A DNA stretch of 64,000 nt from Hetaerina americana (lineage: Eukaryota > Arthropoda > Insecta > Odonata > Calopterygidae), in the NCBI GenBank assembly GCA_022747635.1, contig JAKTNV010000007.1, forward strand, positions 8,001,997 through 8,065,996, read 5' to 3'. The notes under the pieces are model-generated. The model worked only from the letters and a program-made list of their open reading frames with translations, was not told the DNA's origin and made no database searches. A program made the position numbers and the translations under genes. Shown in pieces: positions 32,148-43,635 of the stretch. Numbering within the stretch: position 1 is the stretch's first letter; each line of letters opens with the position of its first letter.

Positions 32148-32325
32148 GCGTAGTCTGTACAATAAATACGCGAACTGGTGCAATCTGGCGGCCATGGCGC
32201 GGACTATAGCCCCGTGCTAATTTCCTGAGACCCAATGAGCCGTCTCTGCTTGGCGGATCGTCGAGCTGTGCGTATGGTGGTGCCAGTTATGTTGTCCTTA
32301 TTTTTACTGTTAGTAGAAATCGTTC
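32148..32325 (+). mobile_element. 5' end fragment of mariner family B
   Basis: Matches 12470-12650 closely (AATAAATACGCGAACTGG, GACTATAGCCCCG, GAGACCCAATGAGCC, CTTGGCGGATCGTCGAGCTG) and stops before the transposase start. One internal deletion of about 20 bases relative to the other copy. Confidence 0.75.
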
Positions 32326-32329
32326 TCGT

Positions 32330-33910
32330 ATGTCGATTGAAAGAGGGCGCGATGAAAGTGCATTATGTGAGGCGCGCATCTTGAAGGGGCGCGGTCCACG
32401 AAGATCGTCACGTAACGTCAGTTACTTATGTTGAGACGGGAAGGCGAATGATTTTAAAGAAACGAAACGTGAGATGCCGCAAATCTAACAGCAACTGCTG
32501 TGCCCTCGAGCCGAAATCACGGTGGATGAGGACGCCTCGGTTCCTTCGCCGGCCAAAACTCGACCGAAAATCAACGGATCAAGTTACAAATACTGGTCAA
32601 TTTAGAATGATTCAGTTTAATGTGAAATTTCTCGTGTTTTGTGACGAATGAAAGCCTGTGATGTGACCTCTGGCCGCGGCGCCTTATTTACCGTTATTCT
32701 GGTAGCTGACTTGCCACCAATATGCTCGTCGGTCCTGAAATATATAGGTTGGGTTATTTTGAAAATATGAACGAAGTCAATCTGTGAATTCTTCCGTTTT
32801 GAACCCTTGGACCTAGAAGAAAAACCCAAACTAGTCCAAACTCTTAAACGACCTTCAATCAAAGCATGAATAAGATCAAAAGATAAAAGTGTACAAAATA
32901 TTAAGCGTCAACATGCGCCATCTTCGGAGATAAGAATAGTGGCGGCGGATGTCCGTCTTGACGGGAGGGAGGCAAGATATTGTGGGGGTGTTGCCGACGC
33001 TGCCCAGATCACTGTCTAGCTGGGAATCTAATAGGTGAATCGAAAATTAAAAGGTGCCGATACATAAACGACATTTTGTTTGTGTCACGAACCAAAAGTT
33101 AACTAGATATTTTCACATTCATAAATTTATTGAATCATTCAATTAAAATTCATAGTGGAAGCTCAGGAAAATTAAATTTTCTCAACACCACACATCAAGT
33201 CAAAAACGTTGAACGTTTAACATCAAGAATCAAAATGCTTCCATCAAAGAAGTATTTACGAAACAGAGGCCACCATTAGAAAAAAATGAAAGTAGCCAAT
33301 GGATGCAGAGAGCAACCCTATTGACCACCCTCTAGCTAACAACGAGAAAAGAAAATAAATGCCAATGCGTATGAAGTGAACCTTTACAACTCCCTCGGAA
33401 CCAAGTCCCACTGGAGCCATGGAGTGTATTTTTGGAAGTATTAACAGATGGGCTTTGTGTTTTTTTTACAATAAATGTATATTTATTATTATTTTTATTA
33501 TATTTTTTTATAAATTAATTCGATATTATTATATATTTTTTATCACTTTTTTCGTTAAAATATAATTTTTTTCCTTTTTCTTTCTCTTTTTTGCTTGTCT
33601 TTTTTTGATACTCGCGTGAGAGCATTGATACAATCCCCACCTCTAAATACCCGCCCTCTGCGTACAGCCCCCGGAGTTCAATCTCCTAGGCAAAGGACCC
33701 TTCAATGGGCGGACTGAGTCGCTCGCTGCCTTGTCACGCGGGAGGGGGCGGGGGGGCAGGAGGGAGGGAACCTTCGGATTCAGGCGGCAGGACGTGATTT
33801 GATCAAAGGAAGAGCGCCTTTCGCAGCCATCTCCTCTACCACCGCGTTGATCTCCATCCCAAGGTGACGAATCAAGAAAAGGAAGGGACGCAGCCAGACA
33901 TACTGGAACA
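32330..33910. other. Stretch with no recognised gene
   Basis: 32330-33000 is mixed, 33060-33620 very AT-rich with T runs, and 33640-33860 GC-richer. No motif-bearing frame. Confidence 0.35.
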
Positions 33911-33914
33911 TAGG

Positions 33915-34532
33915 TATGTCCATGAGAGCAGTATTCCAGCCGAAAAGGTGAAGGAAGCGTGCCATTTATCTGTATTAAGGCCTCACATTGGGTATGCGGC
34001 GAGCGTTTGGGATGCATTTAAAAGAACATTAATTACAGAATTGAATAGGGTAAAGTGAAAAGCCGCTAGGTTTGTGAAAAACTCGTACCAAAGGACACAA
34101 AGCGTCAAACACATTTAATACAGAATCTGGGGTGGGAACCTTTAGATATGCGAAGACTTAGGGCGATATTGAACTTATTACAAATATATAAAGCGCGTGA
34201 TTTCGCATCCGACATTGGAGATATAATTAGGCCGCCTAATTACATTGGAAGGGCCGATAATTGCTACAAAATTAGAGTGTTAAACTGTCGAACGGAAGAG
34301 ATATTTGTTTTTCCCGCGCACAATTCGCGACAACAATTAAAGGGAGAACACATAAAAAAAGAATAGGAACACATTGTCGAAAATAAGGGTTTACAAGATT
34401 AAATTATCGCAAAATACTATATCCATAAATACACTGTATAAATTCAAATCTGACGTCCTGATGCCCCCCGCCGTGTGCGAGGTGGGGTGTAGGTTAATGT
34501 ACGAGTAAATACAGTATATTTTAAATATTCAA
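33915..34532 (+). pseudogene. CR1-like LINE 3' coding end and tail
   Basis: Reads AEKVKEACHLSVLRPHIGYA and ASVWDAFKRTLITELNRVK, then, past a stop, KAARFVKNSY. A further frame from 34148 reads MRRLRAILNLLQIYKARDFA, SDIGDIIRPPNYIGRADNCY and KIRVLNCRTEEIF. This is the standard C-terminal end of CR1-like LINE proteins ('VRPHLEYAAxVWDP', 'RRxxxRLxxLxK'). The tail contains CCCCCCGCCGTGTGCGAGG, the family's 3' end word in diverged form. Stops and frameshifts make it inactive. Confidence 0.75.
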
Positions 34533-34609
34533 TTGTTCCCGGCTCAACCTAGTGGAAATTCATTTTAATAAAATGAAGAATACAAAGTATCTTTCCACTG
34601 TCCTTTATT

Positions 34610-34656
34610 TGCGAACAACCGGTTTCAACGCTCAAGCGTCATCATCAGGTACAAAT
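34610..34656 (-). ncRNA. Hammerhead-like motif in the left arm (copy 4)
   Basis: Reverse complement of the right-arm motif. On the minus strand it reads GTACCTGATGATGACGC, then GCGTTGAAACCGGTTGT. The cleavage-side strand of stem I differs slightly (GTTCGC instead of GTACGC), so stem I is weaker. Confidence 0.6.
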
Positions 34657-34716
34657 TACCCGCTATGATTGGTATACCCGCTATCATTGGTATATAAGTG
34701 GACTACGACTTGTTTG

Positions 34717-34766
34717 ATTTGTACCTGATGATGACGCTTGAGCGTTGAAACCGGTTGTACGCAAAT
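34717..34766 (+). ncRNA. Type I hammerhead ribozyme, best copy (copy 4)
   Basis: 5' to 3': stem I ATTT+GTAC (34717-34724), CTGATGA exact (34725-34731), one base, stem II GACGC/GCGTT with loop TTGA, GAAA (34747-34750), stem III A-CC/GG-T with no loop, U34756 at the cleavage position (GUU), then GTAC, a two-base bulge GC, and AAAT, which pair back to GTAC and ATTT. All core boxes fit the hammerhead consensus. The tiny stem III is what is known from Penelope-type and retrozyme hammerheads, which act best as dimers. The single base between CUGAUGA and stem II is unusual but shared by all copies here. Confidence 0.65.
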
Positions 34767-34984
34767 AAAGGACAGTGGAAAGATACTTTGTATTTTTAAT
34801 TTTATTACAGTATATTTTATTTGTCAATTGTCCGTCCGGAATGTGTAGAATACTAACCGGTAATAAGTGTCTGAATTGCGTATGTGCCTGCCCTCTTTGT
34901 GTAGGCATAGAAATAGCTGCTAACCATGTAACACTCGGAATATAGTACGTAGGCATGTTGCATGACTGGTGTTCGGTCGCCCCC

Positions 34985-35110
34985 TTTCCACGCGGTTTTG
35001 GGTGGATCGGGGGGTACCAGGTGCATGAAGAAATAGAGTGAATATATGTAGAATGGCTGGTGACCTACCACCCCCTGCCACACTTCCTTGCGACGGCTTG
35101 CGGGATATTG
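34985..35110 (+). pseudogene. CR1-like LINE 3' tail fragment
   Basis: ACCACCCCCTGCCACACTTC, GCGACGGCTTGCGGGATA, then TGTAGATGTAGATGTA. The same terminal words occur at 6235-6268 and 46796-46842. Only the untranslated tail remains. Confidence 0.6.
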
Positions 35111-35114
35111 TGTA

Positions 35115-36184
35115 GATGTAGATGTAAACTAGCAGTGGAGCTGAAACGTAATTCGCGACAACAGCTTATCAATCTCTACCTTGTTCAATATTTCAGCTCC
35201 CAACCTGGCGTCACTATCAGAGTGGCTGGCCGCTTCACATGCACCTATTTTTCCTATCGAGGCCTTGGAATCCCATTAATAACATTGTGGTAATCCCTTA
35301 CGGCCGCGCGTGCTACAGTTATCGCGACTTAAGCCCTATTGCATATTAAGTTTCTTCCAGGCTCGCGCTACCCATGAACTCTCCTCTCAACAGTGAGGTA
35401 TATCGCTCTTAATGGGAACCATCGATCCTGGAATATATTCCTGACTTTTTTTTTAGAAGAAATCGTCCCTTTCCCAAAAATTGAGGATTCCTGAATTATC
35501 TCCAGCGGGGATACCCGCTATGATACATCACGCAGGAAAATCTGAACACTATCAGGAATAAAAGCTGGAACAGCTAACTGTAAAATCCAACCTAATTAAG
35601 ATAAATGTACGCTATTTTTAAATAAATTAAAATGAAAAGTTAAATTCCGTTTAACAATTAAATTTCCTTGAAATTCTGAATAAACTATTGAATTAATCCT
35701 TATGTAACTTTTATAAACATCGTAGTTTCAGGCTTGACTATGTGGAACTTTTTTTCCATCACGGAAAGAAAAATTGCAGCTTTATTTATTTCGCTTAATG
35801 CTTTAATATTTCACGGTTCGGCTTTCGCGGTTCACGTTTCAGTACATAATATTATATTAGGGTACTCTTTCGAGTTTTAAATTCCATATACCTTTGGTCG
35901 TGGGGCAAAAGTGTGGGGGCGAAATAAGGCGTTTTGGGATTGGGCAGGAGGATCAGGGGGTGGGGTTTCCGAGGAAAAAATGTTTTGTACATCAATTAAA
36001 ATGGGAAGCTAGAAAAAAAAACCTGATGACGAATGACCCAGGTCGTAAAATGAAAAAAAAGTGGAATTATATAACTGTTTTTTCTGTTTTATACACATTT
36101 TTACTCCCTTGATATATACTAAATATTTGTCCATTTCTTAAAGGAAATATGTTCACTGGGAAAACCATACAGGGAATAAGGGAT
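35115..36184. other. Stretch with no recognised feature
   Basis: AT-rich, no motif-bearing frame. Confidence 0.35.
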
Positions 36185-36272
36185 TGGGACCGCTGGGCTT
36201 AGTATTGGGTGACCTCTACCATCCATCACCTATCAAACTGACTTTCTGTTGATAGATTTGTTTATGGTTTTT
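36185..36272 (+). mobile_element. 3' fragment of SINE family 2
   Basis: GGGCTTAGTATTGGGTGACC, ACCATCCATCACCTATCAAA and TTTATGGTTTTTTTT correspond to the complement of the start of the copies at 17105 and 44340, about 80 per cent alike by eye. Confidence 0.65.
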
Positions 36273-36274
36273 TT

Positions 36275-37690
36275 TGAAGATGACAAGCAATGAAATTTCT
36301 CTGAATAGGGTAGAGATACGGTATTAAGGTGTTCTTGTCCTTTCTCCAAATGTCTTACTTTGGTGACAAACTAAAATTATTCTTATCAATGACAATCCCT
36401 TTTCGTCTGAAGAATTACCTTTGTGCATATCAAGTTCTCCGCTTATCTGCTTAATGAAATAAACGCGTTACTTAAAAATCGAACAGAAAAACATTACGAG
36501 TTGAAGAGTTAGCGCAAAAAATTCTAAACTAAAACCCTGACTACGTCAATCTTCCAGGAATCGAATTCGGCGTTGATGACCGTTGACGTGAAGACTTGTC
36601 ACCTATAATAACGCCTGGAACTACTCCATTTGCATGCCGAAGGCGCTCCCATAGCTAATCGAGATGATTTAATTGATCGGGCCAATCCATCCACGACAAG
36701 TGGACAATGAGAAAAACGTTGCAGTTTTAAAGCGTTCTAAGGGTGAACGCCATTCGCTCGTTGATCAAGTGAACCTAATCGTCGTGAGATTGAACTTTTC
36801 ACGCCAGGCGTACCCGTGGGGCAACACCGATGTCGGACGTGTGTCGAGTGAAGACGCATTTTCGCTGCAACAGCCACATGTAAGCGGAGTGTGGTGACGA
36901 CATACAGCATCCCCGCAATCACGCGGGGCTGTCAAACTGGAAATATTCTCAAGGGAAGAAAAAACAAGTAATATAAACGGGCATAAAAGGAATTAAACGA
37001 CCGCGGTATGGCGACGTGCAATTAATATTACAGTCTCTCTGCCTGAGGGCTTCGCAACTTCTCGAGCTAATGAATTTTCGAGAGCAATAGAAGAGAAGGG
37101 GATCGCGCAATAAGTCTATTTCCTTCAGCATGAATGTAAACGAATAACCTTATAAATTGAACCGATCCGCTCAGATCAATGGGCGAGGGCACCGATTTGG
37201 TTAAAATATAAACATAACCTATTTTTTTATATAACCTAAGAAAAAGGTAACTCTTGGCACCCAGAATGGACATCGAATGAATATGAAACGTTTGGCACAG
37301 AGCGCTCGTTAATGTATTCAGAAATTGACGTAAAAACGAACGGTTCGTGCAACTTTGACAAATACCGCAATGTTTGAATTCCTTGCTTTGAATACTCCTG
37401 ACGACATTTTCAGGGACAGGAATGTTCATGTCAGCTTGTTGCTAAGCGTCATCAAATTCGCGCAAAAGACGGTTATTTTCTTAGCTATCAACTTTGAAAT
37501 CGTATCGAATCACAGCAATAAAATCCAGGGGGTTATCCCATTCGAACCTGAATTCTCTGTTATCATTAACCTCTCTCTGACGAAGTTGTGGTTTACGTAT
37601 TTGGATCAGAGTTGACTCAATTAAGGAAGACATATTGATGTAAACAATTGATCTAATCTACCCATCTTTCTCAGTTCTAGTTAGAATATA
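36275..37690. other. Stretch with no recognised feature
   Basis: No gene or shared repeat that I can support. The frames of 70-120 codons here have no motif. Confidence 0.35.
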
Positions 37691-37704
37691 GTCTGATTCT
37701 TACA

Positions 37705-38185
37705 AGCCCTATTTAGGCAGAATAGTGAAGTTTCTAAACATCTTATTGAAGGAGATTTGGTGATGGGAACACCTACGACAATGCAAAACAAGGAACAATT
37801 AGTGGTGGAATAAAAAAAAGATGGACCTGTATATCTTTATGACCCATTATAAGACTGGGGTGTTTGAGAAACTACTACATGCAAGAGGTGGAAAGTTAGA
37901 ATATTTGTATGGACCAATATATAGTGAGAAATATAACCAACAGATGGGGCCTGTAGACAAATAAAACCAATATTTACAGTTTAAGGAACCAACAGGTAAA
38001 CAATACACTTCATTTAAAAGATTTGGCAGACATCTAACATCAATAATCTACCCAACGATTGGTAACCCCAAGCCCAAGAATGATCTTTCAATGCAATCAA
38101 GTGCATGGACCACCACAGGTATTCAGAAAGCACAAATACATAGAGTACAAAATTTTAAGAACTTTCTTATGACACATTTTTTACC
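37705..38185 (+). pseudogene. Decayed coding relic, possibly piggyBac-like transposase
   Basis: Two long readable stretches, interrupted by two TAA codons and a frameshift, give QNSEVSKHLIEGDLVMGTPT and DGPVYLYDP, then FEKLLHARGGKLEYLYGPIY and SEKYNQQMGPVDK. After a stop come YLQFKEPTGKQYTSFKRFGR, HLTSIIYPTIGNPKPKND and KAQIHRVQNFKNFLM. The length without random stops is far above chance for AT-rich DNA. 'YNQQMGPVDK' recalls the 'YNxxMGGVD' motif of piggyBac transposases, but the rest does not clearly fit. Confidence 0.4.
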
Positions 38186-38724
38186 AAAATTTTTTAACTG
38201 GTTTTCATATCAAATTACACTACAAAAATAAATTATTCTCAGAATGGTTTTGTTGAAATTTCTGTGAGTGCATATTTCTGGTCATAAATAATAACATGAG
38301 AATGGAGAAAAGTGAGAGGGAAGGTTGAAATCAGAGCTTGTAAGGAGGTGAATGTGATTTGATGGGGATGACTATACTACATAGCTTATTGATAATATTT
38401 ATGCAATGTTAGCAGCAAAGTTTTCTTGTATTCAAAGTCATTTGCCTCTATTTTGCATTGGATGCAGTATTATGAATAATTATATTGTTTATAAGGGAGC
38501 ATAGTATTAGTATTTAAACTATTATCGGCAGTCAAATGAAAACCAAACACCAGTCATTACACACAGTCCACTAAAAGCTAGCTTTTTACATATCGATGTT
38601 GCCATCCCTGTGGTAGGAGAACTGCCTAGTGACAACTCACAGGTGCACACAGTTGTTGGGTTATTTCCTTGTTAGTGTGCGGGGTAGTTGAAAAGGGTGT
38701 TTGGTTTTCATTTGACTGCCACTC

Positions 38725-38966
38725 ATACTATCTTGAGGACCTGGGTTTGATTCCTGTTCACACCTCTGGGTAACCTCAGCTCCACCCAAGCAGTTTGAAT
38801 TTTTGGGGACCAGAACTTCCTCGGAAACCATAATCAAAAGGGAAGGATCTAGCCCACCCCCACCCCTTATTACCCTCATGCGTGAATTTCACTCACCACT
38901 GGGTTTTGTATCGGGTGAACTCTAATCCCACTCATCAATGTGACCTAATGGTTGATAATTGTGGTT
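38725..38966 (+). mobile_element. Diverged SINE family 2 copy
   Basis: Box B in GGACCTGGGTTTGATTCCTG, then CAGCTCCACCCAAGC, GGAAACCATAATC, TGAATTTCAC and GTGACCTAATGG in the family order (compare 44618 to 44340 read on the minus strand). The head is partly lost. Confidence 0.6.
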
Positions 38967-39356
38967 TAGTATAAACAGAGGAGGAAATAGGGTTGGAGGG
39001 GATGAATAGAAGGGAGGCTTGGGGGAGAATAGAGGGATTGGAGTGGGGATGAAAGGGGTGGAGGGAGAGGGGTGCAGAAAAGGTGGATGAATGGATCGGA
39101 GCTGGATCGGTTTATCATTTTAAACTCCTTTCTCATCGAACCATACAGGATAAGCCCCAAAAAATAAATGGTATGATTTTTTCCCATTCTCGTGGACGGC
39201 TGGAGTTGGGGAGGTTTTATGGCAGGAAAGGTGGTGGGATGTCTTTGGGAAGCAATGTAACCTGCATCGGTTGTCTGCAGGCCGTTAATGTGTGCAAATT
39301 GCTGTTAGACTGAACCCATCGCTGTTCAAAAGTCTTGTTGTGAATTCACAACAACT

Positions 39357-39428
39357 CATTCCATAAAACAATAATACACAATAAAACTTTGTGTAAAGTT
39401 TTATTGTGTGTTATTGTTTCATGGAATA
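39357..39428. repeat. Small perfect-looking hairpin
   Basis: Two arms of about 33 bases: CATAAAACAATAATACACAA then TAAAACTTT, and the reverse complement AAAGTTTTATTGTGTGTTAT then TGTTTCATGG. The spacer is only a few bases. An isolated foldback sequence without coding or hammerhead boxes. Confidence 0.75.
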
Positions 39429-39494
39429 AAGGAAAATAGGAATATATGAGTATAGGAAACATGTATTATAAGAGTATAAGAAAATCAGGTCTAG

Positions 39495-39685
39495 AGACCA
39501 TGATCATAGTTGATGATGCTTATGGAGAGCAAGCAATGTCCCAAAGAATGGTTTACTCCCAGCACAAGATTATGTTCCAGGAGGGTAGAGAGGAAGTAGA
39601 GGACGAGGAATGACGGTGTATAGAAAATTTGCAAAAAGTAAGAGACATGCTCAATTCCGATCGGCAATGTCTTTAATCTGCAATA
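39495..39685 (+). pseudogene. Mariner transposase HTH relic (family F)
   Basis: MIIVDDAYGEQAMSQRMVYS, then HKIMFQEGREEVEDEE, a stop, and (in a shifted frame) ENLQKVRDMLNSDRQ. This matches the mariner pattern 'AYGxxAMSRxxVFxWHKxFxEGRExVEDxxR ... VRxxLxSDRRL'. No ends were found. A 26-base hairpin (AATAAATCC...GGATTTATT) follows at 39684-39709. Confidence 0.6.
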
Positions 39686-39719
39686 AATCCTTTTACAAGG
39701 ATTTATTCTACTAATTTTT

Positions 39720-42700
39720 GCAGCAGATCCTGAATTTAAAAAAATATATACTTATAATAGGCTGGTATTTACACTATATTACATGCATAAGAGCAGTTGA
39801 GATTGAAGAGGTTAATTTGTAATTGGCTGAAGAGTTGATTGAGCCTCCCAATGCACATCACATTTCTTCAGCTGTCTGCCTCATTATTAACTGATTACCA
39901 TCAGTATGAAAATGATTTTTCCCTTGTTTCTATGAATTGAACGGTCAGTACCTAGGATTAGTGAGGGCTCAAGTGTCAATTAACGTTCTATGTCACAAAA
40001 GTTGTGCACTCTAATGAAGTGCAAAAGTTTGGCTATAATGGCCATTCAAATATTTTGCCTGTTCAAAATAATGGAGTTTGGATTCCCATTCTTGGGGCAC
40101 CAAGTCTCGATGGATTGGAGTCAGAGATGCAGAAGGACATGGGACTTAACTCGGAGAGAAATGAAAAGCTTTATTGAATTAGGTTTATTATTGTTATGAA
40201 AATAATATCAAACAATTGTGTTCAAATTCTAGCCAACAAAACAACTTGGCATTTTGGTAAAAACATAAATCGCACATAAAATAATGGCTGAGATTGCTGC
40301 ATACTAAAACAAACATTACCCATTTTATTAACTGGCGATGACAACTAAAAAAAAAAACACACGTCACAGGAAATTGTTATCACCATTGGTATTGAGACTT
40401 ACTCCAGATTGCACTCACTTAAAAGAAATCTCTTTACCATAGAATCAGTCACCTGGATCCAATATAAAAATGTAAAGTACAAAATCTTGCAAGAAAGCAA
40501 CTTACATCGTTAGGGAATGGTATGAAAAATGTGGTCCCATGTAGCATGACAACAAGCCGCAGTGGTTCAATCAGTTAATGACAAAAATCCTTCAAAACCC
40601 ATTCATTGGCTGACAATGAATCATTTGGTTATCCGTTAAACATCGTTCCAATCCCTCATTGGGTGAACCTTGTCACGTCCTTGTTTCCTATTCATGAAGA
40701 AGTGGAAAGGAATCTCAGGCAAATCATGGATGAAATTCTGCTAATGCCATCGGACTCAAGGACATGAAATCAAGACTCATCCCTCACGAGACACACGTTA
40801 TGCAGACTGAGTGAGAATTACTACACAAATGGCTAACAGAAAACATATCGTTACTGGTGCACACATTTTTATGCAGGCTAGCAGCGAAATAATTTCATAA
40901 ATTCACACATCTCTTGCCCTACAAAAATTATTTCAAAATTGCAAAACTTATTTGAGAAAAGAAAACCTAAACAGTTACATTAGTTTGAAAATTTTCACCA
41001 TTAACACGAAGATTTAAATTGTAAAAAAAAGCCACAATTTCTAATAAAAAAATTCTCTATTCTCCCTTAAATGTTAGATCAAATGCAAATGGCACAGTTT
41101 GCTACAAAAGTTTGATCATTATTAGTATAACGCATTACAATTTACCTCCCAAAATGTATCACAGCTTCATATTGAGAAGGGACAATGCAAGAATTCCATG
41201 CATTAAACTGAAATAAATTTCCAACAAGGAAGCTGCCAACCATTTTCGCAGAAACTATAGTTTACACAAACATTTAAGATGATGTCACTCAGAATTTTTG
41301 TAATAATCACAAGGTGACACAGGTTATGAAAAATGTTTTCAAAAATATTTGCTCCGTTAAGGGGTCGATGGAGAGACCACTCAATTAAAATGAATACGAT
41401 TTCTGCCACGAATCAGAGGGAGTGTAACTAGAAGTTCCCCAAAATCCAGAGAAGAACAGTTTCATTTTCCCGCAATGCTGAATTGCCTGTAAATTTAACA
41501 TTTCCAGTGAACTTCCCCCAATAAAAAATTAGAAACAAAACTGCAGAAAATGACAATTTTTCTTCACTTTCTGATTTTTTAAGAGAAATAATTTGGTGAC
41601 GAAATGTTTTACTTTAATTTTACAAGGTGAATTTTACTGAAACACCCCGTAATTTCTCAATGTAAGTAGCTTTTTTTTTTAAATTTTAGCTGCAGAACGT
41701 CATAGCTTCGTTTCCGTGAAGTTATTCATTGTCTTGCAACCAAATATGGAGTAAGTCGCTACACAGTGAATCCACCAAACCTTGCCAAAAGAGCAAAATT
41801 GATATTGTTGCCTGATTTGGTTGGGCATTGAGAGAGAGAAGGGTTAATGTAAATAATTAATTCGAAAAATACTTCATTCACACAATAACTGTAACACACA
41901 ACATCAGTGGTTTCTGCCTAAATGATTACTCACAACATGAGCAGTAAAATCTCAAAAGGTTGGCTGCTAAGAAATGTGCCCACACTGTAACGTAATCCTA
42001 ATTTAGTGTTTACCACCGAAAGAAGTTCTGTAAATACGTCAACCTATGCAAACATTCTTTCAACTCTTTCAAAGATTAGTGGAGATTTCTTTTTGCAGTG
42101 GACACACCGAACAATTTAGCATTCCTTGCTCATTTTCACTGCCTGTACTGTATCGCATTACTGAAGAGCTGATGGAATGGATCTATAAATACCTTATTTC
42201 ACACAGTTTTGATGGGCAAATCATTCCCAATTTATATCATTTATGGACAAGACAATACAGATTAAACAGCAGTTGGGATCACCAGTAAATGGACGGATAA
42301 TGAGAACAGGCGGAATCAAAAGTGGACCCTGAATTTCACTATGGACTAAAAATGTTCACGCTCCCAGAGAGAACTCCTAATGTCTTATCACATGATGAAA
42401 GGGGAATCTCCTTTCTTCTTCCCCTCAGTCAACCTTGGGACGAATTTTTCATTTGCAAATTTTTGGTGTAATCTATCAAAGGAATCATTTGATATTGACC
42501 AGAATACATCCATTACTCACTCAAAATTTGTGCAATTCTGACTTCCTATGATACATGACTTAAAAAGGCAGAGCACACATCAACAAGATTCAGGAATTTT
42601 TCGCAATGCAAAAAAAAAACATTAAACTGAAAACAAAAATACAGACACATCTCCACATTTAAGTACAACTAAAAATTAATAAAGCCAGTTAAATGGAAAT

Positions 42701-43358
42701 TGACTGCTCAATTATTGCACACTTGGTCAATAAATGCACTTTCAAGCAAGTCATCCAAGTTATAATTAATAAAAACAAAATATCATATCAAAATAGATTA
42801 CATGTAAGCACCAATTGTATATTATGTTAGGTAGGTAACACCATGCAACTCACTTCCCTTCCAACTTTACTCGACATTTATAAAAATTACATATAGGGTG
42901 ATGACGACACAAAAAAGCACCCGTTAAATACATGATTACATGTCACACCCTGACAAGAAGGCACTTTTCCGAAAAGGCAGGAATATCATTTGTCGAGTAC
43001 CAAGACGGGTGTGGGATTGAGGAGGGATGCAGGGTGCTGGAGATGCGGGACTGCGTCTGAGCGTGGGAATGGAACTGAGTCAGAGGGTGAAGAGGTTGGG
43101 GTGGTGGGGGGGAAAGGGAAGGGGGGGGAAGTAGGAGGTTGGTAGGGGAGGCTGGGCTGCAGGCAGTCGCAGCGAGAATGTGAGCAGGGAGTGTGGGGCA
43201 AAGAGGGGCGGGAAAGACCCCTTATGGCGTGTCATCTGGCCCCCTCTACGCTCCCGTTGGAAGGGGACAGCCTCACCACCCCCCGAAGGTGCAGAGCAGA
43301 ACATCAGGTGCCCACCACAGGCGTTCTTGGGTCCACGGCAGGGACCCATGTCTCGCTG
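39720..43358 (-). other. 3' flank, possibly including the 3' UTR of the minus-strand gene
   Basis: No open frame or named repeat. The stop codon of the zinc-ribbon gene lies at 43359-43361, so its 3' UTR must start here and run to lower coordinates. AATAAA on the minus strand occurs twice near 40170-40189, too far away to call with confidence. 43070-43160 is a G-rich low-complexity patch on the plus strand (C-rich in the transcript). Confidence 0.35.
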
Positions 43359-43635
43359 TCAGACAGCCAATCGCTGTGCCCCACAGACACAACAGAATTT
43401 GGCTTCGTTGAGGGGGTACTTGGAGCCACAATTGTGGCAGAACTTGGCATACTTGACTGCGGCACTTGACTCAGCTTCTGCATTCCATCGATTCTGGCTC
43501 ACTTTCTTGGCACCTTCATCATCAGACCAACCATCTCCATGGTCGTTTTCCCCTTCCGAGGATGTGCCGTGGTGTGGGTGATCGAAAGCTTTGGTTCCGG
43601 CCTCCTTGGCTTGCTCAATGGTGCGGAATGTTGGC
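43359..43635 (-). CDS. Zinc-ribbon gene, last coding exon
   Basis: 277 bases, acceptor GCGTTCAGCCTCAACAG, stop at 43359-43361. Codes PTFRTIEQAKEAGTKAFDHP, an acidic His-rich linker, NRWNAEAESSAAVKYA, then the zinc-ribbon-like end KFCHNCGSKYP with AKFCCVCGAQRLAV. Four Cys in two CxxC pairs could bind one zinc. Confidence 0.85.

Larger units (their letters stand above)
34580..34796 (+). mobile_element. Foldback element with intact hammerhead core (copy 4)
   Basis: Arms 34580-34656 and 34716-34796 are close reverse complements (for example TACAAAGTATCTTTCCACTG on the left, CAGTGGAAAGATACTTTGTA on the right). The spacer contains a direct repeat of ACCCGCTATGATTGGTAT, one copy with a single change. 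Both arms carry the same hammerhead-like motif, in opposite orientation. Confidence 0.85.
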
